Source of the DNA: Desulfobacterales bacterium
GTDB taxonomy: Bacteria; Desulfobacterota; Desulfobacteria; Desulfobacterales; JAHEIW01
NCBI GenBank assembly: GCA_030145015.1
Contig: JAQYWI010000042.1
Coordinates: forward strand, 1-35,084
Direction of reading: 5' to 3'
DNA: 35,084 nucleotides
The position numbers and the translations under genes were made by a program. The notes beneath the pieces are model-generated. The model was not told where the DNA came from, searched no databases, and saw only the letters and a list, made by a program, of their open reading frames with translations. Shown in pieces: positions 7,481 through 15,747 of this stretch. Within the stretch, counting starts at the first letter, position 1. Each line of letters begins with the position of its first letter.

Positions 7481-9778
7481 TTATGCGGACGTCTTGGCCC
7501 GTAAAGCCGATAGGATCTTGTCGGGCGTAATCGGCAGTTCCTTGATCCGGACACCGATGGCATTATATATCGCATTGGCGATTGCCGGGGCGGTCGGGGC
7601 GGCTGCGGGTTCACCGATCCCTTTTGCGCCGAAAGGCCCCTCCTTTTGAACAGACTCGACCAGGATGGTAACAATTTCCGGGAGTTCCTGTATGGTGGCC
7701 AGTTTATAGTCCGCCAGGGTATCGTTCAGAATGCGCCCGTTATTCATTTTAAACTCTTCATAAAGCGTATTGGAAAGCCCCATGATGACCGCGCCTTCAA
7801 CCTGCTGTTCACATCCCATCGGGTTGATGGCCTTACCCACATCATGCGCAGCGACTACTCTGAGCACTTTGACGATGCCGGTTTCAAGATCAACTTCCAC
7901 TTCAGCGGCATGGGTGGCGAATTTCCAGAAAATGCTGCTCATTTTCTCAACGCCGGGTGACGCTTTCAGCAGGGGCGACCCCTCCGGTGTGTATTGGCCT
8001 TCGGCCAGAATGGCGCCCCCCCGGCCGCCATACTTTTTTGTCATAATCTCCTTGATGGCAAACGCATGGCTGCCTTTCAGGTCCACAATTTGGCCGTCGA
8101 TCAGATCGAGACGGTCGACAGGCGTATCCAGGACCTCAGCCGCAAGCGCTATTATTTTCTGCCGGGCCTTCTGGCCTGCCAGACGAATGGCATTGCCCAT
8201 ATGAAAGGTTGTCCGGCTTGATGTTACCCCAAAATCGTATGGCGAATAGGAAGTATCCGAATGCGGAACGGATATGGATGCGACCGGCACACCGATACTG
8301 TCGGCTGCCATTTGCGCCAGAACTGTTTTTTGACCGGCTCCGACTTCGACCGAACTGCAGATAAGCACCACACTGCCATCATGATGCACCTTGATAAAAC
8401 AGCTGGAATTCGACGGCGTTGCCGTTCCCTTGATGGTTGTGGCCATCCCCTTACCCCGTCGCAGACGTCCTTGCGGTGTTTTTTTTGTTTCATTCCAGCC
8501 GATTTCGGCGCAGGCTTTTTCCAGGGTATCTTTCAAACCGACCCCCTGCAGAACCTGCCCGTTGATATATTGATCGCCTTCCAGGTAAATATTTTTCAGG
8601 CGAAACGCCAAGGGGTCCAGCCCAAGTTTGGCGGCCATGATATCCATCTGGGATTCGCAGGCCATGGTAACCTGGGTGGTCCCATAACCCCGATAGGCAC
8701 CGCTGATTTCCTTGTTGGTATAGACCAGTTGAGAAAACAGTTCCAGATGGGGAATCCGATACGGACCAAAGATCGTAAGAACGCCCCGCACCGCTACATC
8801 CGGCGCTTTGGAGCTATAGGCCCCGTTGTCCAACAGCAATTCCGCTTTGCGGGCGATAAGCGTTCCGTCTTTTTTTACGCCGGTGGTCAGCCTGATAAAA
8901 GCGGCGATCCGGATCTGAGAGGCGCTAAGTTCCTCTTCGCGCGAGAAGACCATCCTGACCGGCCTTCCTTTTGCAAATTTAGCCAGAGCGATGGCAATGG
9001 CTTCCGCGACCAGATTGCCTTTGCCGCCGAACCCTCCTCCGGAATACGGAGATATAATCCGGACTTTGTTCTCGGGAATATTCATGGCATCGCTGATTTC
9101 TTTGGCCCGGCGATGAGGCCCGTCTGTCGGTGACCAAACGCTGAGCGCCCCATCTTCTTCAGAAAACTGGGCAATCCCGACATGCGTCTCCATCGGGGTG
9201 TGCGCGACCGCATGGATATAAAATTCGTCTTCAAATATTTCATCGGAATCCGCAAATCCTGTGTTAATGTCTCCGAGAGCGTATTTCCGGACGGTACAGA
9301 TATTGGTCCCGGGAATCGCGTTATAAAACTTGGCGCCGTAGTAGGACAGCATATCGGCATGGATGACAACTGCGTCTTTGCGGATGGCTTCGCGCGGATC
9401 GAAAACGGCCGGAAGCTTGTTGTATTTTACGATTATTTTTTCGACAGCCTCCTGGGCGGCGGCTTCTGAATCGGCGGCAACAGCTGCGACCGGCTCGCCG
9501 ATATAGCGGACCCGGCCGATGGCCAGAAACGGTTGATCCTTGATCATGGTTCCGAAAATAAACGGAAAATTTTTGCCGGTCACGACCGCCTTTACACCGG
9601 GGACTTTCCAGGCCCCGGATGTTTCCAGGTCAATAATGTCGGCATGCGCCAGGGGACTTCTAAGGACCGCCCCGTAGAGCATTCCGGGAAGTTCAATATC
9701 AGCGCAGTAGACCGCCTTTCCGGTAACCTTGTCTAAGGCGTCTATTCTTGGAACCGGTTTGCCAACATGGGTATTCAT
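7481..9778 (-). CDS. Xanthine dehydrogenase-family molybdopterin-binding large subunit
   Basis: Large catalytic subunit (765 aa) of a molybdenum hydroxylase of the xanthine oxidase/aldehyde oxidase/CO dehydrogenase family. The N-terminal domain has the RIDALDKVTGKAVY signature, followed by molybdopterin-binding segments (GGFGGKGN, AYRGYGTTQ) and the active-site glutamate in GIGEP (about residue 723). Such enzymes hydroxylate C-H bonds of N-heterocycles, aromatics or aldehydes with water-derived oxygen. They normally need a 2Fe-2S subunit and often an FAD subunit; neither is encoded next to it nor fused to it. I start at ATG 9778, preceded by GGGAG, rather than 9814, which has no ribosome-binding site. 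The substrate is unknown. The next upstream gene is about 390 bp away, across repeat element A. Confidence 0.9.
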   Translation of the reverse strand: MNTHVGKPVPRIDALDKVTGKAVYCADIELPGMLYGAVLRSPLAHADIIDLETSGAWKVPGVKAVVTGKNFPFIFGTMIKDQPFLAIGRVRYIGEPVAAVAADSEAAAQEAVEKIIVKYNKLPAVFDPREAIRKDAVVIHADMLSYYGAKFYNAIPGTNICTVRKYALGDINTGFADSDEIFEDEFYIHAVAHTPMETHVGIAQFSEEDGALSVWSPTDGPHRRAKEISDAMNIPENKVRIISPYSGGGFGGKGNLVAEAIAIALAKFAKGRPVRMVFSREEELSASQIRIAAFIRLTTGVKKDGTLIARKAELLLDNGAYSSKAPDVAVRGVLTIFGPYRIPHLELFSQLVYTNKEISGAYRGYGTTQVTMACESQMDIMAAKLGLDPLAFRLKNIYLEGDQYINGQVLQGVGLKDTLEKACAEIGWNETKKTPQGRLRRGKGMATTIKGTATPSNSSCFIKVHHDGSVVLICSSVEVGAGQKTVLAQMAADSIGVPVASISVPHSDTSYSPYDFGVTSSRTTFHMGNAIRLAGQKARQKIIALAAEVLDTPVDRLDLIDGQIVDLKGSHAFAIKEIMTKKYGGRGGAILAEGQYTPEGSPLLKASPGVEKMSSIFWKFATHAAEVEVDLETGIVKVLRVVAAHDVGKAINPMGCEQQVEGAVIMGLSNTLYEEFKMNNGRILNDTLADYKLATIQELPEIVTILVESVQKEGPFGAKGIGEPAAAPTAPAIANAIYNAIGVRIKELPITPDKILSALRAKTSA

Positions 9779-9849
9779 GATAATGATTTTCTCCCTGCCT
9801 GTGTTATCTTCCATAGCACGATATGTTAGATTTAATCTTACATAAAGAG

Positions 9850-10172
9850 CTTATAACAAGAAATGAGCTAAAATTTAAAATGATCTAAAATGCCTAAAAT
9901 TATGGTCTCGCTCATGCTCCATCTTTTATTAAATTGATCGTTCGACCCAGTCGTTCGACCCAGTCGTTAGACCCTGTCGTTAGACCCTGAGGCTCTCGAA
10001 GGGAGGCTCTCGAAGGGAGGCTCTCGAAGGGAGGCTCTCGACGGGTAGAATTCCTTAACTTTAGGCATTTTAGCTCATTTTAGTTCATTTTAGGCATTTC
10101 TAACTTTAGAGCACTTTTGGAACTTTTTTCTCTGTATCCCAAGATGAACTGTTAACTCTGCGATAGCTTCTA
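9850..10172. mobile_element. TA-flanked MITE-like element, copy A (4+4 minisatellite core)
   Basis: This copy fills the gap between the DUF1932-type dehydrogenase gene and the molybdenum hydroxylase gene. Read on the minus strand it begins TAGAAGCTATC and continues with a stretch closely matching the left end of copy C. The core holds four 13-bp units (TCGTTCGACCCAG twice, TCGTTAGACCCTG twice) and four 14-bp units (AGGCTCTCGAAGGG three times, then one with C for A), flanked by GGCATTTTAG-type arms. The TA at its right end is part of the TAG stop codon of the upstream dehydrogenase. The left end is degenerate and its limit is approximate. No protein-coding sequence is present. Confidence 0.75.
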
Positions 10173-11078
10173 TTCGGATGGTGTCCGATCCGGCATCCTG
10201 GCGAAAAGGCCCATCTGCTCCCAGGCGGCAAGTACTTCCCTGTATCCGCCGGGCACTTGCCCTTTGAAAAAATCCGGCAACCCCAGGGAATCGAGCCATT
10301 TCAATCTTGCGACCGTTGCATCGGTCATGATCGGTTCCACACCAATTTGCTTAAGGAGTTTGGCCGATGCCTCCATTTCGACAACTCTTCTGCCGGCATA
10401 AATTGCGCTGCTGCCGACATTGCGATCGATATAAGCCGGTAACCCCTTCGTATAGAATAGCTCGAGCGCTTCAAGTACAGGATCGTCGACATCGAAATAA
10501 TGCGAAGCCAGTAGCATTTCGACCAGAATCGAACCGAACCCTTTGGTTGCCACACTGAGGATCAGCTTAACGGCCGAAGCCTGTCCCGGTTCGCTGCCGA
10601 CGACTTTTACATTCATTCCGATTGCATTCAGGCGCCGGGCAACCGTTTCCGCTTGCTTTCCGGCCACATATATCAACACTTTGTGACCATGCACCGGTAA
10701 GGCACCCATCATGGCGCCATCCACAAAATGCGCCCCGCTTGCCTTGACCATTGCAGCAACTGACTTCATATCTTCCGGGAAAGAGGATGTCAGGTCCAGG
10801 TAAAACTGGCCCTGTTTGAGGTGTTTTAACAGTTCCCGGGACACCTCAACAGACACCCCCGGCGGTACGACGGATAGAATCAGGTCTGATTTTTCAGCGA
10901 GCGCTTTCAAACCCCGGGTCACTTCAACGCCGGCTTCTGCGGCCCTGTTCTCCAGCAGATCCGTGCGGGCACTGTCAAATAAAACCATTCGGGTGACACC
11001 CTCGCAACGTAACCCTTTGGCGATCTCGAAACCGGCCTCCCCGAATCCGATAAATCCGACTGATACGTCTTTTTGCAT
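10170..11078 (-). CDS. NAD(P)-dependent 3-hydroxyisobutyrate-type dehydrogenase (DUF1932 C-terminus)
   Basis: A 302-aa member of the 6-phosphogluconate/3-hydroxyisobutyrate dehydrogenase superfamily. The N-terminal Rossmann domain has the GFIGFGEAG dinucleotide-binding loop. The middle has a DLTSSFPED and FVDGAMMGALP substrate-loop region, and the helical C-terminal half resembles DUF1932. It is expected to oxidise a beta-hydroxy acid to the semialdehyde or oxo-acid in the cytoplasm. AAGGAG precedes the ATG. The stop codon TAG is formed by the end of element A, and the ribosome-binding site directly abuts the end of element B, so both boundaries of this gene touch repeats. Its likely partner is the upstream AOR1 gene, which could oxidise an aldehyde product. 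Confidence 0.85.
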   Translation of the reverse strand: MQKDVSVGFIGFGEAGFEIAKGLRCEGVTRMVLFDSARTDLLENRAAEAGVEVTRGLKALAEKSDLILSVVPPGVSVEVSRELLKHLKQGQFYLDLTSSFPEDMKSVAAMVKASGAHFVDGAMMGALPVHGHKVLIYVAGKQAETVARRLNAIGMNVKVVGSEPGQASAVKLILSVATKGFGSILVEMLLASHYFDVDDPVLEALELFYTKGLPAYIDRNVGSSAIYAGRRVVEMEASAKLLKQIGVEPIMTDATVARLKWLDSLGLPDFFKGQVPGGYREVLAAWEQMGLFARMPDRTPSE

Positions 11079-11088
11079 ACCGTCTCCT

Positions 11089-11393
11089 TAGAACCCATCT
11101 TAAAAATTCATTTAACATCCGAGGGTAAAATTTTAAACCTACAAAAAGTGCCTATAACAGCAAGTGCGCTATAGTAACAAGTGAACTAAAGTGACTAAAG
11201 TTAAGGAATTCTGCCCGTCGAGAGCCTCTGGGTCGAACGATCAATTTTATTAAAAGATAGAGCGCGAGCGATGCCATAACTTTAGGCACTTTAGCTCATT
11301 TTAGGCATTTTAGGCACTTTTAACTTTAATGCACCTTTGGGGCTTGTTTCCTCTGTCTTCCAAGATTTACTGCTAATTTTGAGATAGCCTCTA
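11089..11393. mobile_element. TA-flanked MITE-like element, copy B (contracted, inverted core)
   Basis: This copy occupies the whole AOR1-dehydrogenase gap. The left end is TAGAACCCATCTTAAAAAT and the right end inverted is TAGAGGCTATCTCAAAATT, each bounded by TA. Read on the minus strand, the first TA starts the AOR1 stop codon (TAG) and the last TA runs into the AAGGAG ribosome-binding site of the next gene. The core has one 14-bp unit (CCCGTCGAGAGCCT) and one 13-bp unit (CTGGGTCGAACGA), against four of each in copies A and C. Relative to its ends, this core is inverted compared with A and C. It is non-coding. Confidence 0.85.
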
Positions 11394-13289
11394 GCAGAAT
11401 GAAACGCGGTCCATCTTTTCAAGCTCAGCGGCAATATCTTCGAGCCCCAGCTCAACCAGTTTGTTCCGGGTGGGCAGTCCGGTTGTCTGATCCCAGCCCC
11501 TGAATCGATAATAGTCATCCAGCATTATTTCCAGATTGACGACCTGGCCTTTGGCAGGGCCGTCAGGCATCGGTTCCGCGAGCATCCTGCGGGGCAGGGT
11601 ATCATCTTTACGTGTCAGCCCCTCCCGCACATTAAACGCTCTTTCGGTACTGATAATGCGCTCGCCGATATGCAGCAGTTTCTCGGCATCGATGCTGTTA
11701 CCGGTTACGGTGTTGTAAAATCTCGCCAGCATCTGGGGTACCGAAAACATCCAGGGATAGATGGCGAAATGGCAGATCTCCAGTGAGTTCTTGAACGCCT
11801 GAAGATTTTCGTGCCAGCCGACAAGTTCGCCCTTACCCTCTTCCAGCAGCGGGTTCGTGGGATCTTTATATTTTTGGAGGATATGCTGAACGGCCGAATC
11901 CCAGTCCCCCGGCGGCAATGTTTCCGGAAGATGTGCGCGGACATGACAGGGGCCTCTGCTGGAAACGGCATACCCCAGGCCCCAGCCCTTGGAAGCCCGC
12001 GGGTCTCGCATCGCAAAAGCCTGGCCTTTGGCGTGCATCATATATTTCCCGGTGCCTCGGCCGATCATCTCAGCCGTTCTTTTCATCCCGTTTGCAAAGA
12101 CATCGCCAATTCCCTGCCGTTTCGCCGTCATCTCGATCATCTCAAGAATGGCGTCGGCATCCCCCCATTCCAGTTTCAAACCGCCGGTATCGGTCTCGGT
12201 CAGGATCCCCTTTTGAAAAATCTCCATGGCATATGCAATAATACCCGACATGTCGAAATAATCGACGCCGAGCCCATCACAGAGTTCACTGGCCTTGAAC
12301 ATCAGGTCCAGACGATCACAGCCGATTTTAGCCCCCAGGTCTCCCAGATTTGAAAGCTCGCCCCCGCAGCCGTAAGCACCGCGAAAAACCCCCTCCGGAA
12401 CGACAAACAGATGGTCACAGCCGACCGGACACGAAAAGCAGGCTTTCTGTTTAACAAAGTAATGCTCAATGTTTGCGAGCATCGAGCGCTGAAATTTGCC
12501 GCTCTGATAATTATGGGTCGGAAGCATGCCAAAGTTCTCATATCGCACCCAGCCCCCGGGCGGTCCGTATTTTGCGCGGGAAGCCTTGAAGGGCATATTT
12601 TTATCCCAGGCCTTATGGGTTTCCCGAACCGCTTCATGGAGCTGACGGGGGTGGGCGGCCTTTACTCCGCCGCTTCCGCGCACAATCATGGCCTTTAGCC
12701 GCTTTGAGCCGAACACAGCGCCCTGCCCTGTTCTGCCCTGAGCCCTTCCCAGATCATTGACCAGGTTGGCAAACCGGACCTGATTTTCGCCCGCGGGGCC
12801 GATGCTGATCACACAGGCATCCGGATCACCAAAATCCCGGGTTAATTCCCGCTCCGTTTCCCGGGTGGTCTTTCCCCACAGATGCCCGGCCGGCTTTAAC
12901 TCGACACGATCGTCGCAGATCCAGAGAGATACCGGCCGTTCGGACACGCCCTCGACGACGATCATATCATAACCCGCATACTTGATTTCCGCGCCAAAGG
13001 ATGCACCGCTGTTGGAATCACCCAGGAATCCGGAAATCGGCGATTTTGATGTAATCGTAAAGCGTTGGCTGCCGGGTACGATGGTGCCGTTACAGGGACC
13101 GGTTCCGACGATGATTTTATTCTGCGGCCCGAGGGGATCGATATCCGGGGCCAGTTCGTCATACAGCATCCTTGAGTTCAGGCCCCTGCCGCCCACATAA
13201 AGATCCAGCAGTTCCTTTTCAAGCGGTTCCTTTGAAATTCTTTGTTCGCTCAAATTGACTCTCAGAAGGGTTCCGACATATCCGCTCAT
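11391..13289 (-). CDS. aor: Tungsten-containing aldehyde:ferredoxin oxidoreductase (AOR1)
   Basis: A 632-aa AOR-family enzyme that oxidises aldehydes to carboxylic acids with ferredoxin as acceptor, using a tungstobispterin cofactor and one [4Fe-4S] cluster. The N-terminal domain matches the family (YVGGRGLNSRMLYDE, then SGFLGDSNSGASFG). The cluster ligands are all present: C284, C287 and C291 as CxxCxxxC, plus C506 near the C-terminus, the spacing seen in classical AOR. The start has AAGGAATG upstream. It follows the ferredoxin gene by 25 bp, an obvious electron-transfer partner, and the Dpp transporter genes lie further upstream. The TAG stop codon is shared with the end of element B; before insertion the stop was probably TAA overlapping the next gene's ribosome-binding site. 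Confidence 0.95.
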   Translation of the reverse strand: MSGYVGTLLRVNLSEQRISKEPLEKELLDLYVGGRGLNSRMLYDELAPDIDPLGPQNKIIVGTGPCNGTIVPGSQRFTITSKSPISGFLGDSNSGASFGAEIKYAGYDMIVVEGVSERPVSLWICDDRVELKPAGHLWGKTTRETERELTRDFGDPDACVISIGPAGENQVRFANLVNDLGRAQGRTGQGAVFGSKRLKAMIVRGSGGVKAAHPRQLHEAVRETHKAWDKNMPFKASRAKYGPPGGWVRYENFGMLPTHNYQSGKFQRSMLANIEHYFVKQKACFSCPVGCDHLFVVPEGVFRGAYGCGGELSNLGDLGAKIGCDRLDLMFKASELCDGLGVDYFDMSGIIAYAMEIFQKGILTETDTGGLKLEWGDADAILEMIEMTAKRQGIGDVFANGMKRTAEMIGRGTGKYMMHAKGQAFAMRDPRASKGWGLGYAVSSRGPCHVRAHLPETLPPGDWDSAVQHILQKYKDPTNPLLEEGKGELVGWHENLQAFKNSLEICHFAIYPWMFSVPQMLARFYNTVTGNSIDAEKLLHIGERIISTERAFNVREGLTRKDDTLPRRMLAEPMPDGPAKGQVVNLEIMLDDYYRFRGWDQTTGLPTRNKLVELGLEDIAAELEKMDRVSFC

Positions 13290-13314
13290 TTTTCATTCCT
13301 TGATACGCAACATG

Positions 13315-13623
13315 TTACCTCACCAGAGGTGCCGGGAATTTTCCGATTTTATTCTTCCTGCGGATAAGTACCGCTTCCTTCGCATCGACAACCGTTAAGG
13401 CTTCATTCGGGCACCACTGGGCACATGTCGCGCAAAAATCACAATGGGAATCAATAGCGACAACATTCACATCCATTTCTCTGTTGCGGATCAATTTGAT
13501 GTGGGATTTTTGGGGATTATATTCTCCAAACTTTACCATTGAACAGATCAGCTCACATATTCGGCAGCCGCTGCAATGATCCGCGTCCACAATCAGGCAT
13601 TTATTCAAGTTTGTCTTAGACAC
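13315..13623 (-). CDS. 2x[4Fe-4S] ferredoxin-like electron-transfer subunit
   Basis: A 102-aa small iron-sulfur protein with two cysteine clusters: CSGCRICELIC near residue 18 and CDFCATCAQWCP around 61-72. This is the eight-cysteine pattern of a two-cluster bacterial ferredoxin of the kind found beside AOR genes. It is expected to take electrons from AOR1. The start is a GTG at 13623 with GAGG five bases upstream; I see no better ATG. It lies 12 bp after the last Dpp ATPase gene and 25 bp before AOR1, so all three are almost certainly one transcript. Confidence 0.9.
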   Translation of the reverse strand: MSKTNLNKCLIVDADHCSGCRICELICSMVKFGEYNPQKSHIKLIRNREMDVNVVAIDSHCDFCATCAQWCPNEALTVVDAKEAVLIRRKNKIGKFPAPLVR

Positions 13624-13635
13624 AACGACCTCTTT

Positions 13636-14613
13636 TTAAAAATTACAGGCGACCCAGTGGTTTTCCAGAAAAGGTTTGAGCAACGGATCGATATGATAGC
13701 ATTCTTCCCTTCTTTCCGGGCATCTGGGGTGAAACCGGCATCCAGAGGGAATATCAAAAGGGTTGGCAATTTCTCCGGCCAGCGTGATCCTTTCTTTTTT
13801 TTCATTGGGATGGCCGGGCAGCGAAGCCGAAATCAAAGCCCGGGTATAAGGGTGCAGCGCGTTTTGCACCAGTTCTTGCGTTCGGGTAAACTCTACTATT
13901 TTACCCAGATACATGACCGCTATATAGGTCGACATGTATGCCACCAAGGCAAGATCATGGCCGATCAATAAATAACTGAGACCCAGCTCCTGCTGAAGTT
14001 TCATCAACAGCTCTACAATCTGCAGTCTCACGGACACATCCAGGGCCGATGTCGGTTCATCCAGTATGATGACCGCTGCCTGGGTCGAAATCGCCCTTCC
14101 AATTGCCACCCGCTGCCGCTGACCGCCGCTTAATTCATGCGGATAGACATTGCGGATACCGGCATGCAAACCGGCCATCTGGAGATATTCCGAAGCCATG
14201 TCGTCAACTTCTTTGCGGTGGAGCTTTCCGGTTACCAAGGCCGGTTCGGCGATAATTTCTTTGACTTTAAGTCGCGGGCTGAGTGAACTGTAAGGGTCCT
14301 GAAAAACGGCCTGAATTTTCTGACGATACCGTTTAAGATCGTTCGCGCTAAAAGCGGACACGTCTTTACCCTCAAAAACAAGCTGCCCTTCAGTGGGTTG
14401 TTCCAAAAGCAATATGATTCTTGCCAGGGTACTTTTCCCGCTGCCGGATTCACCCACCAGCCCGACCACTTCATTGGCGCTCAGTTCAAGATCCACTCCG
14501 TCAAGGGCCTTGACATAACCCACAACCCTGTCTCGAATAACACCTTTTGTCACCGGAAAATATTTCTTGATCTGCTGCAGCTGGATGGCCGGGATCTTTT
14601 CCTCAGATGGCAT
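13636..14613 (-). CDS. dppF: Dipeptide/oligopeptide ABC transporter ATP-binding protein (DppF-like)
   Basis: A 325-aa ATPase of the peptide/opine/nickel ABC family. It has Walker A GESGSGKST (about residue 53-61), Q-loop QDPYSSLS, signature LSGGQRQR, Walker B VIILDEPTSALD, and the C-terminal oligopeptide-type extension with CRFHPRCPERREEC. It energises uptake together with DppD through the DppBC channel. GGAG lies seven bases before the ATG. It is 117 bp downstream of dppD; that gap contains a perfect 16-bp inverted repeat. The DppF name follows family order and sequence; the transported compound is unknown. Confidence 0.9.
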   Translation of the reverse strand: MPSEEKIPAIQLQQIKKYFPVTKGVIRDRVVGYVKALDGVDLELSANEVVGLVGESGSGKSTLARIILLLEQPTEGQLVFEGKDVSAFSANDLKRYRQKIQAVFQDPYSSLSPRLKVKEIIAEPALVTGKLHRKEVDDMASEYLQMAGLHAGIRNVYPHELSGGQRQRVAIGRAISTQAAVIILDEPTSALDVSVRLQIVELLMKLQQELGLSYLLIGHDLALVAYMSTYIAVMYLGKIVEFTRTQELVQNALHPYTRALISASLPGHPNEKKERITLAGEIANPFDIPSGCRFHPRCPERREECYHIDPLLKPFLENHWVACNF

Positions 14614-14671
14614 CAGAATACTCCGTCTAAATTTTTCAGTGTACTATAACCTATCACAAAAATGCCGTTAT

Positions 14672-14726
14672 CGAGGACGAGTACGAGTATAAAGTTATGC
14701 AATGTTCCTCCTCGTACTCGTCCTCG
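14672..14726. repeat. Perfect 16-bp inverted repeat in the dppD-dppF gap
   Basis: CGAGGACGAGTACGAG at 14672-14687 is exactly inverted at 14711-14726, with a 23-nt loop. In the transcript it would fold into a strong stem between dppD and dppF. There is no U-run, so a simple terminator is unlikely; an mRNA-stabilising or processing stem, or a dispersed palindromic repeat, fits better. A degenerate match to the MITE terminus (TATAACCTATC) lies just to its left at 14645-14655. Confidence 0.65.
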
Positions 14727-14730
14727 TCAT

Positions 14731-15747
14731 TCAACGTTTCACCTGATCTGATTTGCGATGCAATGGATCAAACAACCAGCATTTGACAGATCTTTCTTTG
14801 CTTAAGACAATTTCAGGCGGTTCTTTTTGCGAACATATTGCCAAGCGCTGCTCACAGCGCGGATGGTAATGACATCCCGGAGGCAGGTTGGACAAATCCG
14901 GTGGTTCCCCTTTGATGGGACTTCTTTTGCTCAAGTCCTGCAGGCCGAAAGCGGCATCAAGCAGCGCCTTTGTGTAAGGATGGGCCGGGTCGTCATAAAT
15001 GTTCATTACCGGTGCGCGTTCGACAACTTTACCGGCATACATCACAATGACCCGCTTGCACATCTCGGCCACAATTCCCAGGTCGTGGGTAATGAACAAC
15101 AGGGTAACGCCCGTTTTTTTCTGCAGGTCTTTAAGCAGATTCAAATATTGAAGCTGAATCGTCACATCCAGATTGGTTGTGGGTTCATCGGCCATGATGA
15201 GCTTCGGGTTACAGCTCAATGCAATCGCCCCCACGATTCTCTGGCGCATGCCGCCGCTCATTTCATGGGGATATTGTTTCATACGCCTTTCGGGTTCCGG
15301 GATTCTGACATCCAGCAAGAGTTCTTTGATACGATCTTTAAGCTTCCGTTTACGCAAACCCAGATGGTAATAGAGGGTTTCGCCGATCTGGTTTCCGATG
15401 GTAAAAACCGGATTCAAGCTCATCATCGGGTCCTGTAAGATCATCGCAATTTTCTGGGCCCGTATCTTCGACATCTCCCTTTGGTTTTTCTGCAGCAGAT
15501 CTTCTCCGTCGAATGCAATCTTTCCGCTCAAGATCGTGGCGGTTTCCGGAAGTACACGCAGAATCGAAAGCGCCAGGGTGCTTTTGCCGCAACCGGATTC
15601 ACCGATGATGGCCACCGTATCTCCAGCTGCCACTGCAAGCGAGACCCCATCGACCGCTTTGACCGTTTTCTTTTCAAAACCGTCAAAGACGGAAAAATAG
15701 GTTGTCAGATTATCAACCTCCAGAATCGGTTTTGCCTGCATACCCAT
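14731..15747 (-). CDS. dppD: Dipeptide/oligopeptide ABC transporter ATP-binding protein (DppD-like)
   Basis: A 338-aa ATPase, the partner of the DppF-like protein. Walker A is IGESGCGKST, the Q-loop QDPMMSLNPV, the signature MSGGMRQR and Walker B LIMADEPTTNLD. The C-terminal oligopeptide-transporter domain has the cysteine-rich CHYHPRC...C region. The ATG directly follows the dppC stop codon (TAAATG), so translation is probably coupled; no good ribosome-binding site is visible. The substrate cannot be assigned. Confidence 0.9.
   Translation of the reverse strand: MGMQAKPILEVDNLTTYFSVFDGFEKKTVKAVDGVSLAVAAGDTVAIIGESGCGKSTLALSILRVLPETATILSGKIAFDGEDLLQKNQREMSKIRAQKIAMILQDPMMSLNPVFTIGNQIGETLYYHLGLRKRKLKDRIKELLLDVRIPEPERRMKQYPHEMSGGMRQRIVGAIALSCNPKLIMADEPTTNLDVTIQLQYLNLLKDLQKKTGVTLLFITHDLGIVAEMCKRVIVMYAGKVVERAPVMNIYDDPAHPYTKALLDAAFGLQDLSKRSPIKGEPPDLSNLPPGCHYHPRCEQRLAICSQKEPPEIVLSKERSVKCWLFDPLHRKSDQVKR

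Noticed and set aside
8261..9133. 290-residue plus-strand open frame
   Set aside because: It is antisense to the well-supported molybdenum hydroxylase gene, with no recognisable domain or ribosome-binding site.
9947..9985. tRNA-like GTTCGACCC words
   Set aside because: They are tandem 13-bp repeat units; no cloverleaf can be drawn around them.
9947..10048. Possible CRISPR array
   Set aside because: The units are 13 and 14 bp, directly tandem without spacers, and lie inside a repeat element; no cas gene is present.
11811..12353. 180-residue plus-strand open frame
   Set aside because: It is antisense to AOR1, with no domain or start signal.
14645..14730. Another TA-flanked element in the dppD-dppF gap
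   Set aside because: TATAACCTATCACAAAAAT resembles the element end, but no matching inverted end is seen before dppD's stop codon, so only the 16-bp palindrome is reported.
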